From Topomyia yanbarensis (Eukaryota; Arthropoda; Insecta; Diptera; Culicidae): a DNA stretch of 64,000 nucleotides. How positions within the stretch are numbered: position 1 is the first letter of the stretch; each line of letters begins with the position of its first letter. This document shows positions 12,547 to 25,644 of the stretch, piece after piece. A model generated the notes under the pieces. The model was not told the DNA's origin and ran no database searches. It saw only the letters and a list, made by a program, of their open reading frames with translations. Both the position numbers and the translations under genes were made by a program. Location of the stretch: contig NC_080672.1 in the NCBI RefSeq assembly GCF_030247195.1, positions 14,136,001 to 14,200,000 of the forward strand, read 5' to 3'.

Positions 12547-13068
12547 GGCATTTAATTAGTGGCACTCCACTTTCCGGTCGAAGTATATTTTTCAATATTA
12601 ATAGCCATATTACTCAAGAAAGAGCAAGGAGTTGAAGAAACAAAGTTCAGAAAAGCGTGGAATAGGGTCATATGAGTAAGCTTAGAGTTTCCCGGCACCT
12701 TTTGTCTTCTAGTTCAGGTCAGTTAAGTTGTCGGGAAACTTTGCTGGGAAAGGTTGCTCATATGACCCTATTTCACGCTTTTTGACAGTTTTATTCGTGT
12801 AATTACTTGAATTTATAGTATTTACTGAAAATGAGGCCCGACATCGAAACGTCAAAATAATCATAACTAACTTTAAGAATGCATGACCGAAATAATTTCA
12901 ACGATTAAGAGTACAGGAATAACAAGATGAAATTTAGGATTCCACGCTTTTCTAAACTTTCTTTATTCAACACCTTGGACTTCCTTGAGTACTATGGTTC
13001 TTAATATTGAAAAAATATACTTAATATTGAAAAAAATATACTTCACAGTCCCTTGCAAATTAAATGCC
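12547..13068. mobile_element. Compound fold-back (MITE-like) element, about 520 bp
   Basis: The outer arms are inverted copies. The left arm begins GGCATTTAATT at 12547 and runs through GAAGTATATTTTTCAATATT to AGAAAAGCGTGGAAT at about 12664. The right arm is its reverse complement from about 12949 to AATTAAATGCC at 13068. Nested inside is a second inverted repeat: 12651-12676 pairs with 12757-12782 around AATAGGGTCATATGAG. The right outer arm also carries a tandem duplication of a roughly 20-bp CTTAATATTGAAAAA unit. There is no coding frame. It looks like an old MITE or fold-back transposon; a superfamily cannot be named without copies to compare. Confidence 0.7.
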
Positions 13069-13613
13069 CACCATTAAATGCCAATCCACCTAGCGGTGCA
13101 ATTGTGCCTTTCTCATTTCTCTAAACTATGGCACGGAGGCTTTTTATGTTCAACATAATTGTGGAAATGTCCATTACATTCTTAGTACACTTTGCACTTA
13201 TACACAATGTCATGCCAGCCACGAACTTGATGAGCTACGTGTCGACGGTGAAACACTTGAAACAAAAAAATATCATACTCCATTAGCCTAATCAGCATTA
13301 GATCAATGTTATCTGCTTGCTAACTCATTTTGTCATGCGGGGCTGGGTATGTGAAGAGGGCGAAAGTCCCATGAACGAACGACTCCCCAGCTTAAATTAT
13401 TATGCTTTGTGATACAGTGGTGGTTTAAAGATGACGGGGTTGAAAGGGAGGGGTATGAGGGCTGGATGGGGTGGTGGTCTGAGGGGTGATATAAGGAGAT
13501 TTTTAAAGGAGGGGCGCGAACAGTAGAGGGGGGGGGGTGTAACCCCTCTCCGTAAACCATCAACTACGCCTCTGTTAAAATCCAGAAACCCTAAACGAGT
13601 CGAAAAAAAATTA
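13069..13613. other. Non-coding sequence of interspersed-repeat character
   Basis: The stretch starting CCACCTAGCGGTGCAATTG resembles flanks of repeats I associate with culicid genomes, but I cannot name the family. There is a G-rich run near 13529-13537. No gene was identified. Confidence 0.4.
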
Positions 13614-14188
13614 GGGATTAGGTTGACGTTTTTCAGAGTGATTGCATAACCTTTCTATATGAGAAAGGCAAAAATGTGCCAAAATCCAAAAAAGTGAATC
13701 GTAGTCAAATTTTTTTTTCGAGTTTGCATCAAATCTCGACGTTTCATGCACCTTGAACACATTTAGCATCAAAAATAAAAATTCTATTTTTAATTTTTCC
13801 TATAGTTTATATGAGAAATTTCTGTGTGGCCGTACTCTGAAACCCGTAATTCCGGAACCAGAATTCCGATCGATCCAAAATTCAATAGCAGCCGATGGGA
13901 AGGTTGCACCTTTCATTTGAGACTAAGTTTGGGCAAATCGGTCCAGCCATCTCTGAGAAAAATGAGTGACATTATTTGACACATACGCACATACATACAC
14001 ACACACATACACACACACATACACACACACATACACACACATACATACATACACACACACACATACAGACTTTTTCCGATCTCGACGAACTGAGTCGAAT
14101 GGGATATGACACCCGGCCCTCCGGGCCGGGATTAGGTTGACGTTTTTCAGAGTGATTGCATAACCTTTCTATATGAGAAAGGCAAAAA
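13614..14188. repeat. 514-bp interspersed unit with 61-bp direct repeats at its ends
   Basis: Positions 13614-13674 and 14128-14188 are identical over 61 bp (starting GGGATTAGGTTGACGTTTTT), exactly 514 bp apart. This is one full unit plus the start of a second, or an element with short direct terminal repeats. Inside are a microsatellite of CA/TACA units and a hairpin (CCCGGCCC-TCC-GGGCCGGG, 14112-14130) just before the second copy. I believe related sequence is common in culicid genomes (recollection, not checked). No coding capacity. Confidence 0.75.
13980..14068 (+). repeat. Compound (CA)n/(TACA)n microsatellite
   Basis: Alternating ACAC and ATAC units over about 90 bp, internal to the 514-bp unit. 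Confidence 0.9.
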
Positions 14189-17100
14189 GGGAAAAAAATA
14201 TGTGTGTAAACCTATTCAAATGCATTCATAGCAACACAAAGCGGCTATTTCTTTGGCAATTATTATATTCGAGGATCAGCTTAAATCGTTCTTACGCCGA
14301 AGGACATATTTTTCGTTTGAAGTTATTTGCGTTTCGAATTTTTCGTTTGAAGTTATTTGCTGTTATCCATCTAAAATTAAAAAGGTTTTACTGTTCCTTC
14401 TAGCAGATAATATGTTGACCAGTGAACTTATATTTAACATAAGTGAAATTAATTTTGATGTTAATCTTTGGAAAACATAAAAGCAAAAAAAAACTGCTGA
14501 GAAAACTTATTTTTGACATCTGTATGCATGGAACTTTCCCATAGTGCATTCGAGATATATTCTCGAGCCCTTTCCCTGTTCGTTCGGCTCAGATTTGACA
14601 TTAATGCTTGTGACGTCTATTCCCGGCCTTGTTGCTTTGCACCACTTCAGGCGCCCAATTTCGTCATATATGACAGTGTAGTCGAATCAGTTCCAAACGA
14701 AATCATCGAAGGAGGCGTAGACAAGCAGGCGACGCCAGTATTTAGATTCAAATTCAAAAGTAGTTCTGTTTAAAACAAATGAAATCACATGGTCTTCATT
14801 TTTAACACGAGATACACACGCAAATAATCTGTTTATCTGTGTAGTATGTCATGACATACTATGATTTATGAACCAACTGCGATTGTTGTTGCTGTTGTTG
14901 CGATTTGCTATCAACGCTCTTCTGTCTGGCTGGCTTTGATCTTCATCAGTCGGTATCCAATGTATCTCTCCCCACTCTTCCGGATCCATTCAAGTGTGGG
15001 CTGAAATCGGACTGGAAAAGGTAATCAGGATCATAAATCTCATTTCCGTACGCTGTCTGAGCAATTATCAATCACGCAGCCAGACACGGTTATAATTTTA
15101 TGTTTGCCAGCATCACTCCGGTCGGTTTCGGAATGTGGAAACGTAACAGTTTTTCTTCAGTACCTATACATATCACCAAAGACCGTCCTCCTCGGAATGG
15201 TTTAACTACGATTGGACATGACAGGATTGTCGTGAAATTGACACGTCGAAAATCAACCTTTTGCTGTAATGAACCTACTTGCGCCACTTTTCACTGTTTG
15301 AACTGAGTGGGTTGAAATTATTATTATGTTGACAGTGGTCGGAAAAGCAACGAGATCAAAACAGTTTCCATTATGAAACTGTCAACTTGTCAATGGTTGG
15401 TGCATGCCAGGTGTTGATTCAACTCGGAAAACGTAATTACAAATCTGCCAAACAATTGGAAAATTGGAGTGATTTTCCAATTAAATGCACTGTCCTTTGA
15501 GTAAGAATCGATTAGTGCCAAACGAAACTAATTACTCATGTTGCAGCATGACGCTTTATCGAGTGATTTAATTTTAGAATGGACTTTGTAGGTTAGACAC
15601 AGAGTTCAAAAAACAAACCTGATAAAAGTTTTTAATTTGTTTCAAGCACACCCAATCAGAAACGCTCGGTTGGGTCGGTCACGATGCCTACCGATGATGC
15701 TGGATCTCAGCAGGCATGTGATGGAACCAATCCCGCCTCCCGCCACGCTGAACGAAATCTGTTCGCTGCATCGCAGTAGGCAGGGGGTAGGTCACATAAA
15801 TCGCAGCCGATGTTCCCTTAACGGGGCGTTAAATTGATACGATTGGCTCCGGATGTCAAAGTCTTCTCCGTTCGTGCTTGATGCTGGTTTTGTACAGCTA
15901 ACAAGACCGAAAACAGAACTTTCGACTGCTGCTCACGATTCTCTTCTCGGCAATGATGAATGTACGTATTTTTCGTATCAAACAAAATAAACTAACCACA
16001 AAACTGTTCCAATTAGCCAAACTGGCCAGGTGAAGTTCCATTTTCGGTTGCTCTCATGCGAGTGATGAGCGCTTTAGCGTTCGTCACGGGCCGTAAACGT
16101 TCCTCCACTCCAACCACTAGTTAGGGCGAATTTACATAATCTATGCAGAATTGTTTGTGTATGAAGGATTTTACTGCCCCATTTAGACGGTAGAAGCCGG
16201 AGAGGGAGAAAAAAAACTCCATTAGGCTTTTTGAATATGACAGAAAGTCGTTAAAATTTCGGATTACGAACCCTGGAAAGGGGGAAGCATAAATCTGCAA
16301 TAAAAATCTGAATGGGCCCCTTCCATTCGGGGTAAACCAAAACAGAGAAGGGGGAAAGAAGCGACCTAGGACCATAAAATTAGTTTTAAAGTATGGAAAA
16401 TTGAAAAATCCTCTTAAGAACGCTGTAAAGGCATATGCCTGCCGCGTCCCGATCCGGGTTTAGAACGTAGAATGAAAGTGAGCCTACTACGATGGACGGC
16501 GCTCGCTACTACAGTAGTGTCGACCGGAATGACACGCTTGCTGTGAATGTCGTAAAAAATGTTACTACTTTGCTTTACCGACATTCAAGATACGGGACAT
16601 CATGGCCGGCTTTGATGTCGATGACTGTTGGCAGGCAGTTGGCGGTGATGGTGGCCTACTTTCTCATTTACGATCCGTGCAGCGCTTCCAACAGCGCATC
16701 GAATGACCGACGGGTGAGTAACTTCCGCCTGCTTTGTCCGGCCGCGTAGCCGGACCGTTCCTATTTCATGAATATTTATGGTGGACAATTTTGCCTAAAA
16801 CTTTTCTGGAGCGGGTGTGTGTGTGGCTTCGTACGCACACACTTTTTCCCACGTGCGTGCGTTAGTGCGGGAGTCGGTGTTTATGAGCTGCGTGCTCGGC
16901 GGAAAACAAACGACCCAAAATTAGCTTACTAATGGGTAACATATTAAAACAGGACGAAACCGGCAAGGACCTTTTTTTGGGGAAAAAGAATCGTAATAAA
17001 TAAACGACCTTTGCCTGCTGCTGGTTGGTCGTCTTCCGAAACAAGTTTTTGCTCCAATGAAGCAGGAAAACTAGTGAATGGTCAAAATGATGGTCGCAAG

Positions 17101-17562
17101 AGACAAGGGGAAAGCTGAGTGGAGTCCCAGCTGTAAACTATTTAAGTGCTATTATTCAGTCAAGTTTTTTTTCCCGGTGATCCCCGATGGTGTTGGCAAG
17201 CTTCAATACTGCTTTATGATATTTGTCGATGTCGAATCGAGTATTTGGTGGGTTATTTTTCACCCCCGTGTTTGGACATCGTAGTAGGCTGAAAGTGTTC
17301 TGTTTATTTAGGGAATTCGTTTTTTTTCTTTGTGAGAGTGGGTGGAAAATTTGGCTGCCTGAAGTGATTTTTTATTGCATTTTTACTTTGTTCTATCATG
17401 TACATGTGTAATTTGTGGAATTTTGTGTGATTAAATGATGTTTCGTTGAACTGGATTAAATTTTTTAGTTCAATAGTGAACATTTATTTATTGATTCCAC
17501 CCAACGACCGAAAACAAATGACGGATGACTGCATTTAGAAGACAAAAGTCAGAAAAAAGAAA
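14189..17562. other. Non-coding region with GC-richer islands
   Basis: No supported gene. A 22-bp sequence (TTTTTCGTTTGAAGTTATTTGC) is duplicated at about 14308 and 14338. From about 14.9 kb to 17.3 kb several stretches are GC-richer than the surrounding intron (for example 15640-15840 and 16430-16760). An 85-codon plus-strand frame at 16492 is followed by a donor-like GGGTGAGTAAC, but no protein family is recognisable and Ten-m lies on the other strand. The islands could be conserved regulatory DNA; cross-species alignment is needed to tell. Confidence 0.4.
14842..14861. repeat. Perfect 20-bp palindrome
   Basis: TAGTATGTCATGACATACTA is exactly self-complementary. It may be a dimeric factor site or chance; no flanking inverted repeat extends it. 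Confidence 0.8.
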
Positions 17563-18569
<1,007 letters not shown>

Positions 18570-19235
18570 AAACAGGAAATCAGAAAAATAGAAAAACAGA
18601 AATACAGAAAAACAGAAAAACAGAAAAACAGAAAAACAGAAAAACAGAAAAACAGAAAAACAGAAAAACAGAAAAACAGAAAAACAGAAAAACAGAAAAA
18701 CAGAAAAACAGAAAAACAGAAATACAGAAATACAGAAAAACAGAAAAACAGAAAAACAGAAAAACAGAAAAACAGAAAAACAGAAAAACAGAAAAACAGA
18801 AAAACAGAAAAACAGAAAAATAGAAAAATAGAAAAACAGAAAAACAGAAAAACAGAAAAACAGAAAAACAGAAAAACAGAAAAACAGAAAAACAGAAAAA
18901 CAGAAAAACAGAAAAACAGAAAAACAGAAAAACAGAAAAACAGAAAAACAGAAAAACAGAAAAACAGAAAAACAGAAAAACAGAAAAACAGAAAAACAGA
19001 AAAACAGAAAAACAGAAAAACAGAAAAACAGAAAAACAGAAAAACAGAAAAACAGAAAAACAGAAAAACAGAAAAACAGAAAAACAGAAAAACAGAAAAA
19101 CAGAAAAACAGAAAAACAGAAAAACAGAAAAACAGAAAAACAGAAAAACAGAAAAACAGAAAAACAGAAAAACAGAAAAACAGAAAAACAGAAAAACAGA
19201 AAAACAGAAAAACAGAAAAACAGAAAAACAGAAAA
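18570..19235 (+). repeat. Satellite block B: (CAGAAAAA)n, about 80 units of 8 bp
   Basis: The array changes abruptly from 7-mers to 8-mers. A few units read TAGAAAAA or CAGAAATA near 18580-18600, 18720 and 18820. The unit keeps the ACAGA core of block A but has an expanded A-run, so the two blocks are plausibly related by descent. Confidence 0.95.
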
Positions 19236-19725
19236 ATAGAAAAATAGAAAAATAGAAAAATAGAAAAATAGAAAAATAGAAAAATAGAAAAATAGAAAAA
19301 TAGAAAAATAGAAAAATAGAAAAATAGAAAAATAGAAAAATAGAAAAATAGAAAAATAGAAAAATAGAAAAATAGAAAAATAGAAAAATAGAAAAATAGA
19401 AAAATAGAAAAATAGAAAAATAGAAAAATAGAAAAATAGAAAAATAGAAAAATAGAAAAATAGAAAAATAGAAAAATAGAAAAATAGAAAAATAGAAAAA
19501 TAGAAAAATAGAAAAATAGAAAAATAGAAAAATAGAAAAATAGAAAAATAGAAAAATAGAAAAATAGAAAAATAGAAAAATAGAAAAATAGAAAAATAGA
19601 AAAATAGTAAAATAGAAAAATAGAAAAATGGGAAAATAGAAAAATAGAAAAATAGAAAAATGGAAAAATAGAAAAATAGAAAAATAGAAAAATAGAAAAA
19701 TAGAAAAATAGAAAAATAGAAAAAC
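19236..19725 (+). repeat. Satellite block C: (TAGAAAAA)n, about 60 units of 8 bp
   Basis: A single C-to-T change converts the block B unit to this one, and the change is fixed across the whole block, apart from rare GGG/TGG/AGT variants near 19608-19665. Plus-strand frames are closed by TAG here. Confidence 0.95.
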
Positions 19726-20044
19726 AGATAAACAGAAAAACAGAAAAACAGAAGAACGGAAAAACAGAAAAAAAGAAAAACAGAAAAAAAGAAAAACAGA
19801 AAAAAAGAAAAACAGAAAAATAGAAAAACAGAAACACAGAAAAACAGAAATATAGAAAAAAAGAAAATCAGAAAAACAGAAAAACAGACAAACAAAAAAA
19901 CAGAGAAACAGAAAAACGGAAAACAGACGAAAGAATAAAAGGACAAAACGGACAAATGGACAAAACTGACAAGAGGACAAAATGGACAAGAGGACAAAAC
20001 GGACAAGAGGACAATGCGGACAAAAGGACAAAACGGATGAAACG
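19726..20044 (+). repeat. Satellite block D: degenerate transition zone
   Basis: Mixed 7- to 9-bp units (CAGAAAAA, CAGATAAA, AAAGAAAAA, then GGACAAAA and CGGACAAAA) connect blocks C and E. It is the least homogeneous part of the array and holds likely intermediate units. Confidence 0.9.
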
Positions 20045-22965
20045 GACAAAGGAACAAAAGGACAAAAGGACAAAAGGACAAAAGGACAAAAGGACAAAAG
20101 GACAAAAGGACAAAAGGACAAAAGGACAAAAGGACAAAAGGACAAAAGGACAAAAGGACAAAAGGACAAAAGGACAAAAGGACAAAAGGACAAAAGGACA
20201 AAAGGACAAAAGGACAAAAGGACAAAAGGACAAAAGGACAAAAGGACAAAAGGACAAAAGGACAAAAGGACAAAAGGACAAAAGGACAAAAGGACAAAAG
20301 GACAAAAGGACAAAAGGACAAAAGGACAAAAGGACAAAAGGACAAAAGGACAAAAGGACAAAAGGACAAAAGGACAAAAGGACAAAAGGACAAAAGGACA
20401 AAAGGACAAAAGGACAAAAGGACAAAAGGACAAAAGGACAAAAGGACAAAGGGACAAAAGGACAAAAGGACAAAAGGACAAAAGGACAAAAGGACAAAAG
20501 GACAAAAGGACAAAAGGACAAAAGGACAAAAGGACAAAAGGACAAAAGGACAAAAGGACAAAAGGACAAAAGGACAAAAGGACAAAAGGACAAAAGGACA
20601 AAAGGACAAAAGGACAAAAGGACAAAAGGACAAAAGGACAAAAGGACAAAAGGACAAAAGGACAAAAGGACAAAAGGACAAAAGGACAAAAGGACAAAAG
20701 GACAAAAGGACAAAAGGACAAAAGGACAAAAGGACAAAAGGACAAAAGGACAAAAGGACAAAAGGACAAAAGGACAAAAGGACAAAAGGACAAAAGGACA
20801 AAAGGACAAAAGGACAAAAGGACAAAAGGACAAAAGGACAAAAGGACAAAAGGACAAAAGGACAAAAGGACAAAAGGACAAAAGGACAAAAGGACAAAAG
20901 GACAAAAGGACAAAAGGACAAAAGGACAAAAGGACAAAAGGACAAAAGGACAAAAGGACAAAAGGACAAAAGGACAAAAGGACAAAAGGACAAAAGGACA
21001 AAAGGACAAAAGGACAAAAGAACAAAAGGACAAAAGGACAAAAGGACAAAAGGACAAAAGGACAAAAGGACAAAAGGACAAAAGGACAAAACGGACAAAA
21101 CGGACAAAAGGACAAAACGGACAAAATGACAAAACGGACAAAAGGACAAAACGGACAAAAGGACAAAACGGACAAAAGGACAAAACGGACAAAAGGACAA
21201 AACGGACAAAAGGACAAAACGGACAAAACGGACAAAATGACAAAACGGACAAAAGGACAAAACGGGCAAAAGGACAAAACGGGCAAAAGGACAAAGCGGA
21301 CAAAAGGACAAAACGGACAAAAGGACAAAAGGACAAAACGGACAAAACGGACAAAAGGACAAAAGGACAAAAGGACAAAAGGACAAAAGGACAAAAGGAC
21401 AAAAGGACAAAAGGACAAAAGGACAAAAGGACAAAAGGACAAAAGGACAAAAGGACAAAAGGACAAAAGGACAAAAGGACAAAAGGACAAAAGGACAAAA
21501 GGACAAAAGGACAAAAGGACAAAAGGACAAAAGGACAAAAGGACAAAAGGACAAAAGGACAAAAGGACAAAAGGACAAAAGGACAAAAGGACAAAAGGAC
21601 AAAAGGACAAAAGGACAAAGGGACAAAGGGACAAAAGGACAAAAGGACAAAAGGACAAAAGGACAAAAGGACAAAAGGACAAAAGGACAAAAGGACAAAA
21701 GGACAAAAGGACAAAAGGACAAAAGGACAAAAGGACAAAAGGACAAAAGGACAAAAGGACAAAAGGACAAAAGGACAAAAGGACAAAAGGACAAAAGGAC
21801 AAAAGGACAAAAGGACAAAAGGACAAAAGGACAAAAGGACAAAAGGACAAAAGGACAAAAGGACAAAAGGACAAAAGGACAAAAGGACAAAAGGACAAAA
21901 GGACAAAAGGACAAAAGGACAAAAGGACAAAAGGACAAAAGGACAAAAGGACAAAAGGACAAAAGGACAAAAGGACAAAAGGACAAAAGGACAAAAGGAC
22001 AAAAGGACAAAAGGACAAAAGGACAAAAGGACAAAAGGACAAAAGGACAAAAGGACAAAAGGACAAAAGGACAAAAGGACAAAAGGACAAAAGGACAAAA
22101 GGACAAAAGGACAAAAGGACAAAAGGACAAAAGGACAAAAGGACAAAAGGACAAAAGGACAAAAGGACAAAAGGACAAAAGGACAAAAGGACAAAAGGAC
22201 AAAAGGACAAAAGGACAAAAGGACAAAAGGACAAAAGGACAAAAGGACAAAAGGACAAAAGGACAAAAGGACAAAAGGACAAAAGGACAAAAGGACAAAA
22301 GGACAAAAGGAGAAAAGGAGAAAAGGAGAAAAGGACAAAAGGACAAAAGGACAAAAGGACAAAAGGACAAAAGGACAAAAGGATAAAAGGACAAAAGGAC
22401 AAAAGGACAAAAGGACAAAAGGACAAAAGGACAAAAGGACAAAAGGACAAAAGGACAAAAGGACAAAAGGACAAAAGGACAAAAGGACAAAAGGACAAAA
22501 GGACAAAAGGACAAAAGGACAAAAGGACAAAAGGACAAAAGGACAAAAGGACAAAAGGACAAAAGGACAAAAGGACAAAAGGACAAAAGGACAAAAGGAC
22601 AAAAGGACAAAAGGACAAAAGGACAAAAGGACAAAAGGACAAAAGGACAAAAGGACAAAAGGACAAAAGGACAAAAGGACAAAAGAACAAAAGGACAAAA
22701 GGACAAAAGGACAAAAGGACAAAAGGACAAAAGGACAAAAGGACAAAAGGACAAAAGGACAAAAGGACAAAAGGACAAAAGGACAAAAGGACAAAAGGAC
22801 AAAAGGACAAAAGGACAAAAGGACAAAAGGACAAAAGGACAAAAGGACAAAAGGACAAAAGGACAAAAGGACAGAAGGACAAAAGGACAAAAGGACAAAA
22901 GGACAAAAGGGCAAAATGACAAAAGGGCAAAATGACAAAAGGACAAAAGGACAAAAGGACAAAAC
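20045..22965 (+). repeat. Satellite block E: (GGACAAAA)n, about 365 units of 8 bp
   Basis: The longest block. It is highly homogeneous at both ends, with scattered single-base variants: AGAACAAAA at about 21020 and 22684, GGGACAAA at about 20450 and 21620, three GGAGAAAA units near 22310-22335, and one GGATAAAA at about 22381. A sub-block at about 21089-21355 mixes 8-mers with 9-mers containing CGGAC and with AAAATGAC, giving a local higher-order pattern. Plus-strand T occurs only in the few variants. Confidence 0.96.
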
Positions 22966-22984
22966 GGACAAAAGGGTGAAGAAC

Positions 22985-23033
22985 AAGGGACAAGGGACAA
23001 GGGACAAGGGACAAGGGACAAGGGACAAGGGAC
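22985..23033 (+). repeat. Satellite block F: (GACAAGG)n, about 7 units of 7 bp
   Basis: The array reverts to a 7-bp period, using the same GGACAA core, before ending in unique sequence near 23040. Confidence 0.93.
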
Positions 23034-23167
23034 AGTGGCAGAGGGCAAAATGCATTTTTGCAGCTGCGGAGTGCACGAGCCTGGTCCTACCTGATTGTCA
23101 GTTCAATTGTGTAAAGCCTTGGTTCGAAATTGGGTCAGTTCCAATCTCAAGCAAAAACACGACTAGA

Positions 23168-23383
23168 TAATGTTTATTATTTTTTGTTTTTATTCTTCGG
23201 CTTTTCGGTCTTTCAAATCAGACCGGTTATTATACGCTGCCCGACGTTCAGGCCACTAATGTTGGCCTTTTTCTCTTGAAAAAGGCCAAACCAGTAGTCG
23301 AAACGTCGGGCAGTATGCAATACTCTTTCTGATTTAAAAGACCGAAAAGCCGAGGAATAAAAAGCAAAAATTAATAAACAAAT
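23168..23383. mobile_element. Nearly full-length palindromic fold-back element (~215 bp)
   Basis: The two halves are inverted copies: TTCGGCTTTTCGGTCTTTCA on the left pairs with TTTAAAAGACCGAAAAGCCG on the right. The stem continues through CTGCCCGACGTT / AACGTCGGGCAG to a central GGCCTTTTT..AAAAAGGCC hairpin. Outer AT-rich arms (TGTTTATTA / TTAATAAACA) extend the pairing. No coding frame. A target duplication cannot be separated from the arms. It lies about 130 bp from the end of the satellite. Confidence 0.8.
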
Positions 23384-25545
23384 ATGGATGGAAAGCGTTT
23401 CCTTACCCCTCACACAGGTTTTAGAGATTCTTTCAGTGAATTTTCTAAACCTAAAAAAGAGGACAATGACATTAAGGTTAAAACCTCTATCATTGAAACA
23501 GCAAAAAATATTAATAGAACATTTTCAGTAATTGTAAACAAGCTTCCTGACATAATAATCCCAATTCAAAGCCCATCAGACGATTGTTTTTCCCTAATTC
23601 TCAACTCCAACCGGGTAACTAGATTCTGTTATGATACCCTGCAGCAATGTCAAAGTCGAGGGTGCGTGGATGGGCGCAAAATTTGAATACCAAATACGCG
23701 GCTTCGGCTGAGGCTTCGACGGTAACGCAACAGTGTGCCCCTCCGTGCCGGCCCTAAACATTTACGTCACATGCCGTCTGTTCGTTTTGTGCGTGCAATA
23801 CGTTACCGTATCGGATGGAGTTAATGGCTTATCCTTCTTCGTTCCGTCCAATGTCCAACACCCACAGTTCGCCTTCACGCCACAACCTGTTCTCTCCGAT
23901 GACGATAATGGCAAATGTTTGTGCCATCTATCTGTCCCGTCACGTCGTTTTATTGGGCCATAAAATTCGGCGTCCGTGCACGGGAGGGGGGGGGGGGAAG
24001 AAGTCATCCAAATGCACTTTCAGTCGCTTCGCGACAAGAATAGACAATACCTTTTCAGTTCTTTTTTTTTCGACATCGCTAGCCGACAATAAATAACAAT
24101 ACATATTACATTCTTTTATTATTGCATTTAAAGTGGGAAACTGCTTATTTTTTATTCCTTTATATGTGTCATTTTATTAACGTTTATGATTTCCACTTTT
24201 CTTTCGTTGTCTCGTCCAGCTCTGGAAAAGGTGAAGGCAGCTACCGTACATACCGCGCTTAAACGAAGCAGGCTACGTGCTTGGAAATGTCAGCAGAACA
24301 CGGAGAGCGACGCTGCAGTCTGTTTTGCCTGTGACAACCCGGTAACTACTGGTGTTGAGAGAGAAAACCGAAGACGCGCGACCGGTTCGAGCGAGTGCTA
24401 ACAAGAGGCAAGCCTGGTGAAGCAGGAACAGAAATATTATATTGAAAAGAGGTGCCATAAAAGTTACGAATAAAAACCGAAACCAGAATTAAACGCGTGG
24501 AGGGACACTTCCCCCTTCCACGGCAACGGGTGGAGACAAGTGTCGGTCGGCTCCGTCATCGTCGTCGTCGCCTACTGAGTCTGCATAAAAGTAATATTTT
24601 CCAGCCGATAAATAGACAATATGGCTTTCAAGGTACATATTTTCGATTTTTACGATAACTGCACGGGGAGTTGTAACGCGCGGTAACGATCTGCGCGTAA
24701 TTGCCTCTCCATTCCGCTGGGCCATTAAGCGGAAATTGATCCCCGTAATATTCAATTTTCCAAACTAGGTAGGTACATCGGGCTTTCAATAGCCGGTGGT
24801 GGTGGTGGTGGATTCGATGATTCAATTCAATGCAAAAACTAGGAAAGGTTACTCCGCGTTTGCAAACAAACGACAAACGGGACGGGGCGGGGTGGTGTAC
24901 CACTCCAATCAAAACCGAACCGGTAATAGTCTTGGCGCCATCGAACAGAATCGATGTTGTTTATGCTCCACATCGCCCCAATTGTGTGCCCGAAAGCTAT
25001 TCAGCAACGAAGGAGCGGTGAGTATTGAAAATTTTTCTCTACATCCAGCACAAAAGTTATTGCTCTTCGTTCATCTTTCCGTTAGACTGGCTATAAGGGG
25101 GGAAATCCAGCGAATGGTAATGATGTTCTGATGAGAGGAAGAATGAGCTCACTTTTGGGCGGCACAGACTTCGCGCTTGATTGGCTTTCGGTTGGGCTAA
25201 ATGATCCGAGACCGAAGTGTGTCTCAACCCGACCGCCGCCCTTCTTCGCTGTACAGGAGAAGACACTGTCCGACGTTCGATTTATGTAGTAGTTTCATTC
25301 ATTCCTCCAGGGAGGACCAGAGACGACGACGACAGTGACGCCGATGTAGCATTGACTTTTCGTCGTAACTGATGAGCTGTGAAAGTTTGGGCGTTGGGTG
25401 GAAGTCGAAATAAGCAAATCATGATTTTTAGGTGAATTGCTTTCGGTCACCCGGTTCCTCTTCGGTGTTGGGTTCTCCGAAAAAAATGGAGAATCATTTG
25501 GTGCACCAGTTGTCACCCAAAAACTTTGCGTTATAAGATTCTTGA
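23384..25545. other. Non-coding region with short GC-rich islands
   Basis: No gene I can support. It contains a G-run (about 23987-23997), a (GGTGGT)n run near 24795 and a GTC-repeat near 24548. A plus-strand frame at 24210-24401 sits behind an acceptor-like TCTCGTCCAG and before CCGGTAACT, but it matches no family I know and has no supporting neighbours. Confidence 0.4.
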
Positions 25546-25562
25546 TATGATTCGTTAGGTTT
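25546..25562. repeat. Target-site duplication, 3' side of the I-type element
   Basis: TATGATTCGTTAGGTTT is repeated exactly at 31695-31711. The T-run that follows, 25561-25569, is the element's poly(A) tail read on the plus strand, so the last T's are shared between tail and duplication. Confidence 0.93.
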
Positions 25563-25644
25563 TTTTTTTATTCATTTCGTTTATTTGATAGGCACAAATG
25601 CGTTAGCTTGGCGGTGCCGAATTCTTTTGTTTTTACATTTTGAA

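Noticed and set aside
16492..16749. 85-codon plus-strand frame with a donor-like sequence behind it
   Set aside because: No recognisable protein family, no paired acceptor, and it is on the strand opposite Ten-m.
24186..24401. Possible plus-strand exon between acceptor-like and donor-like sequences
   Set aside because: No protein similarity I can name, and single splice-like motifs occur often by chance.
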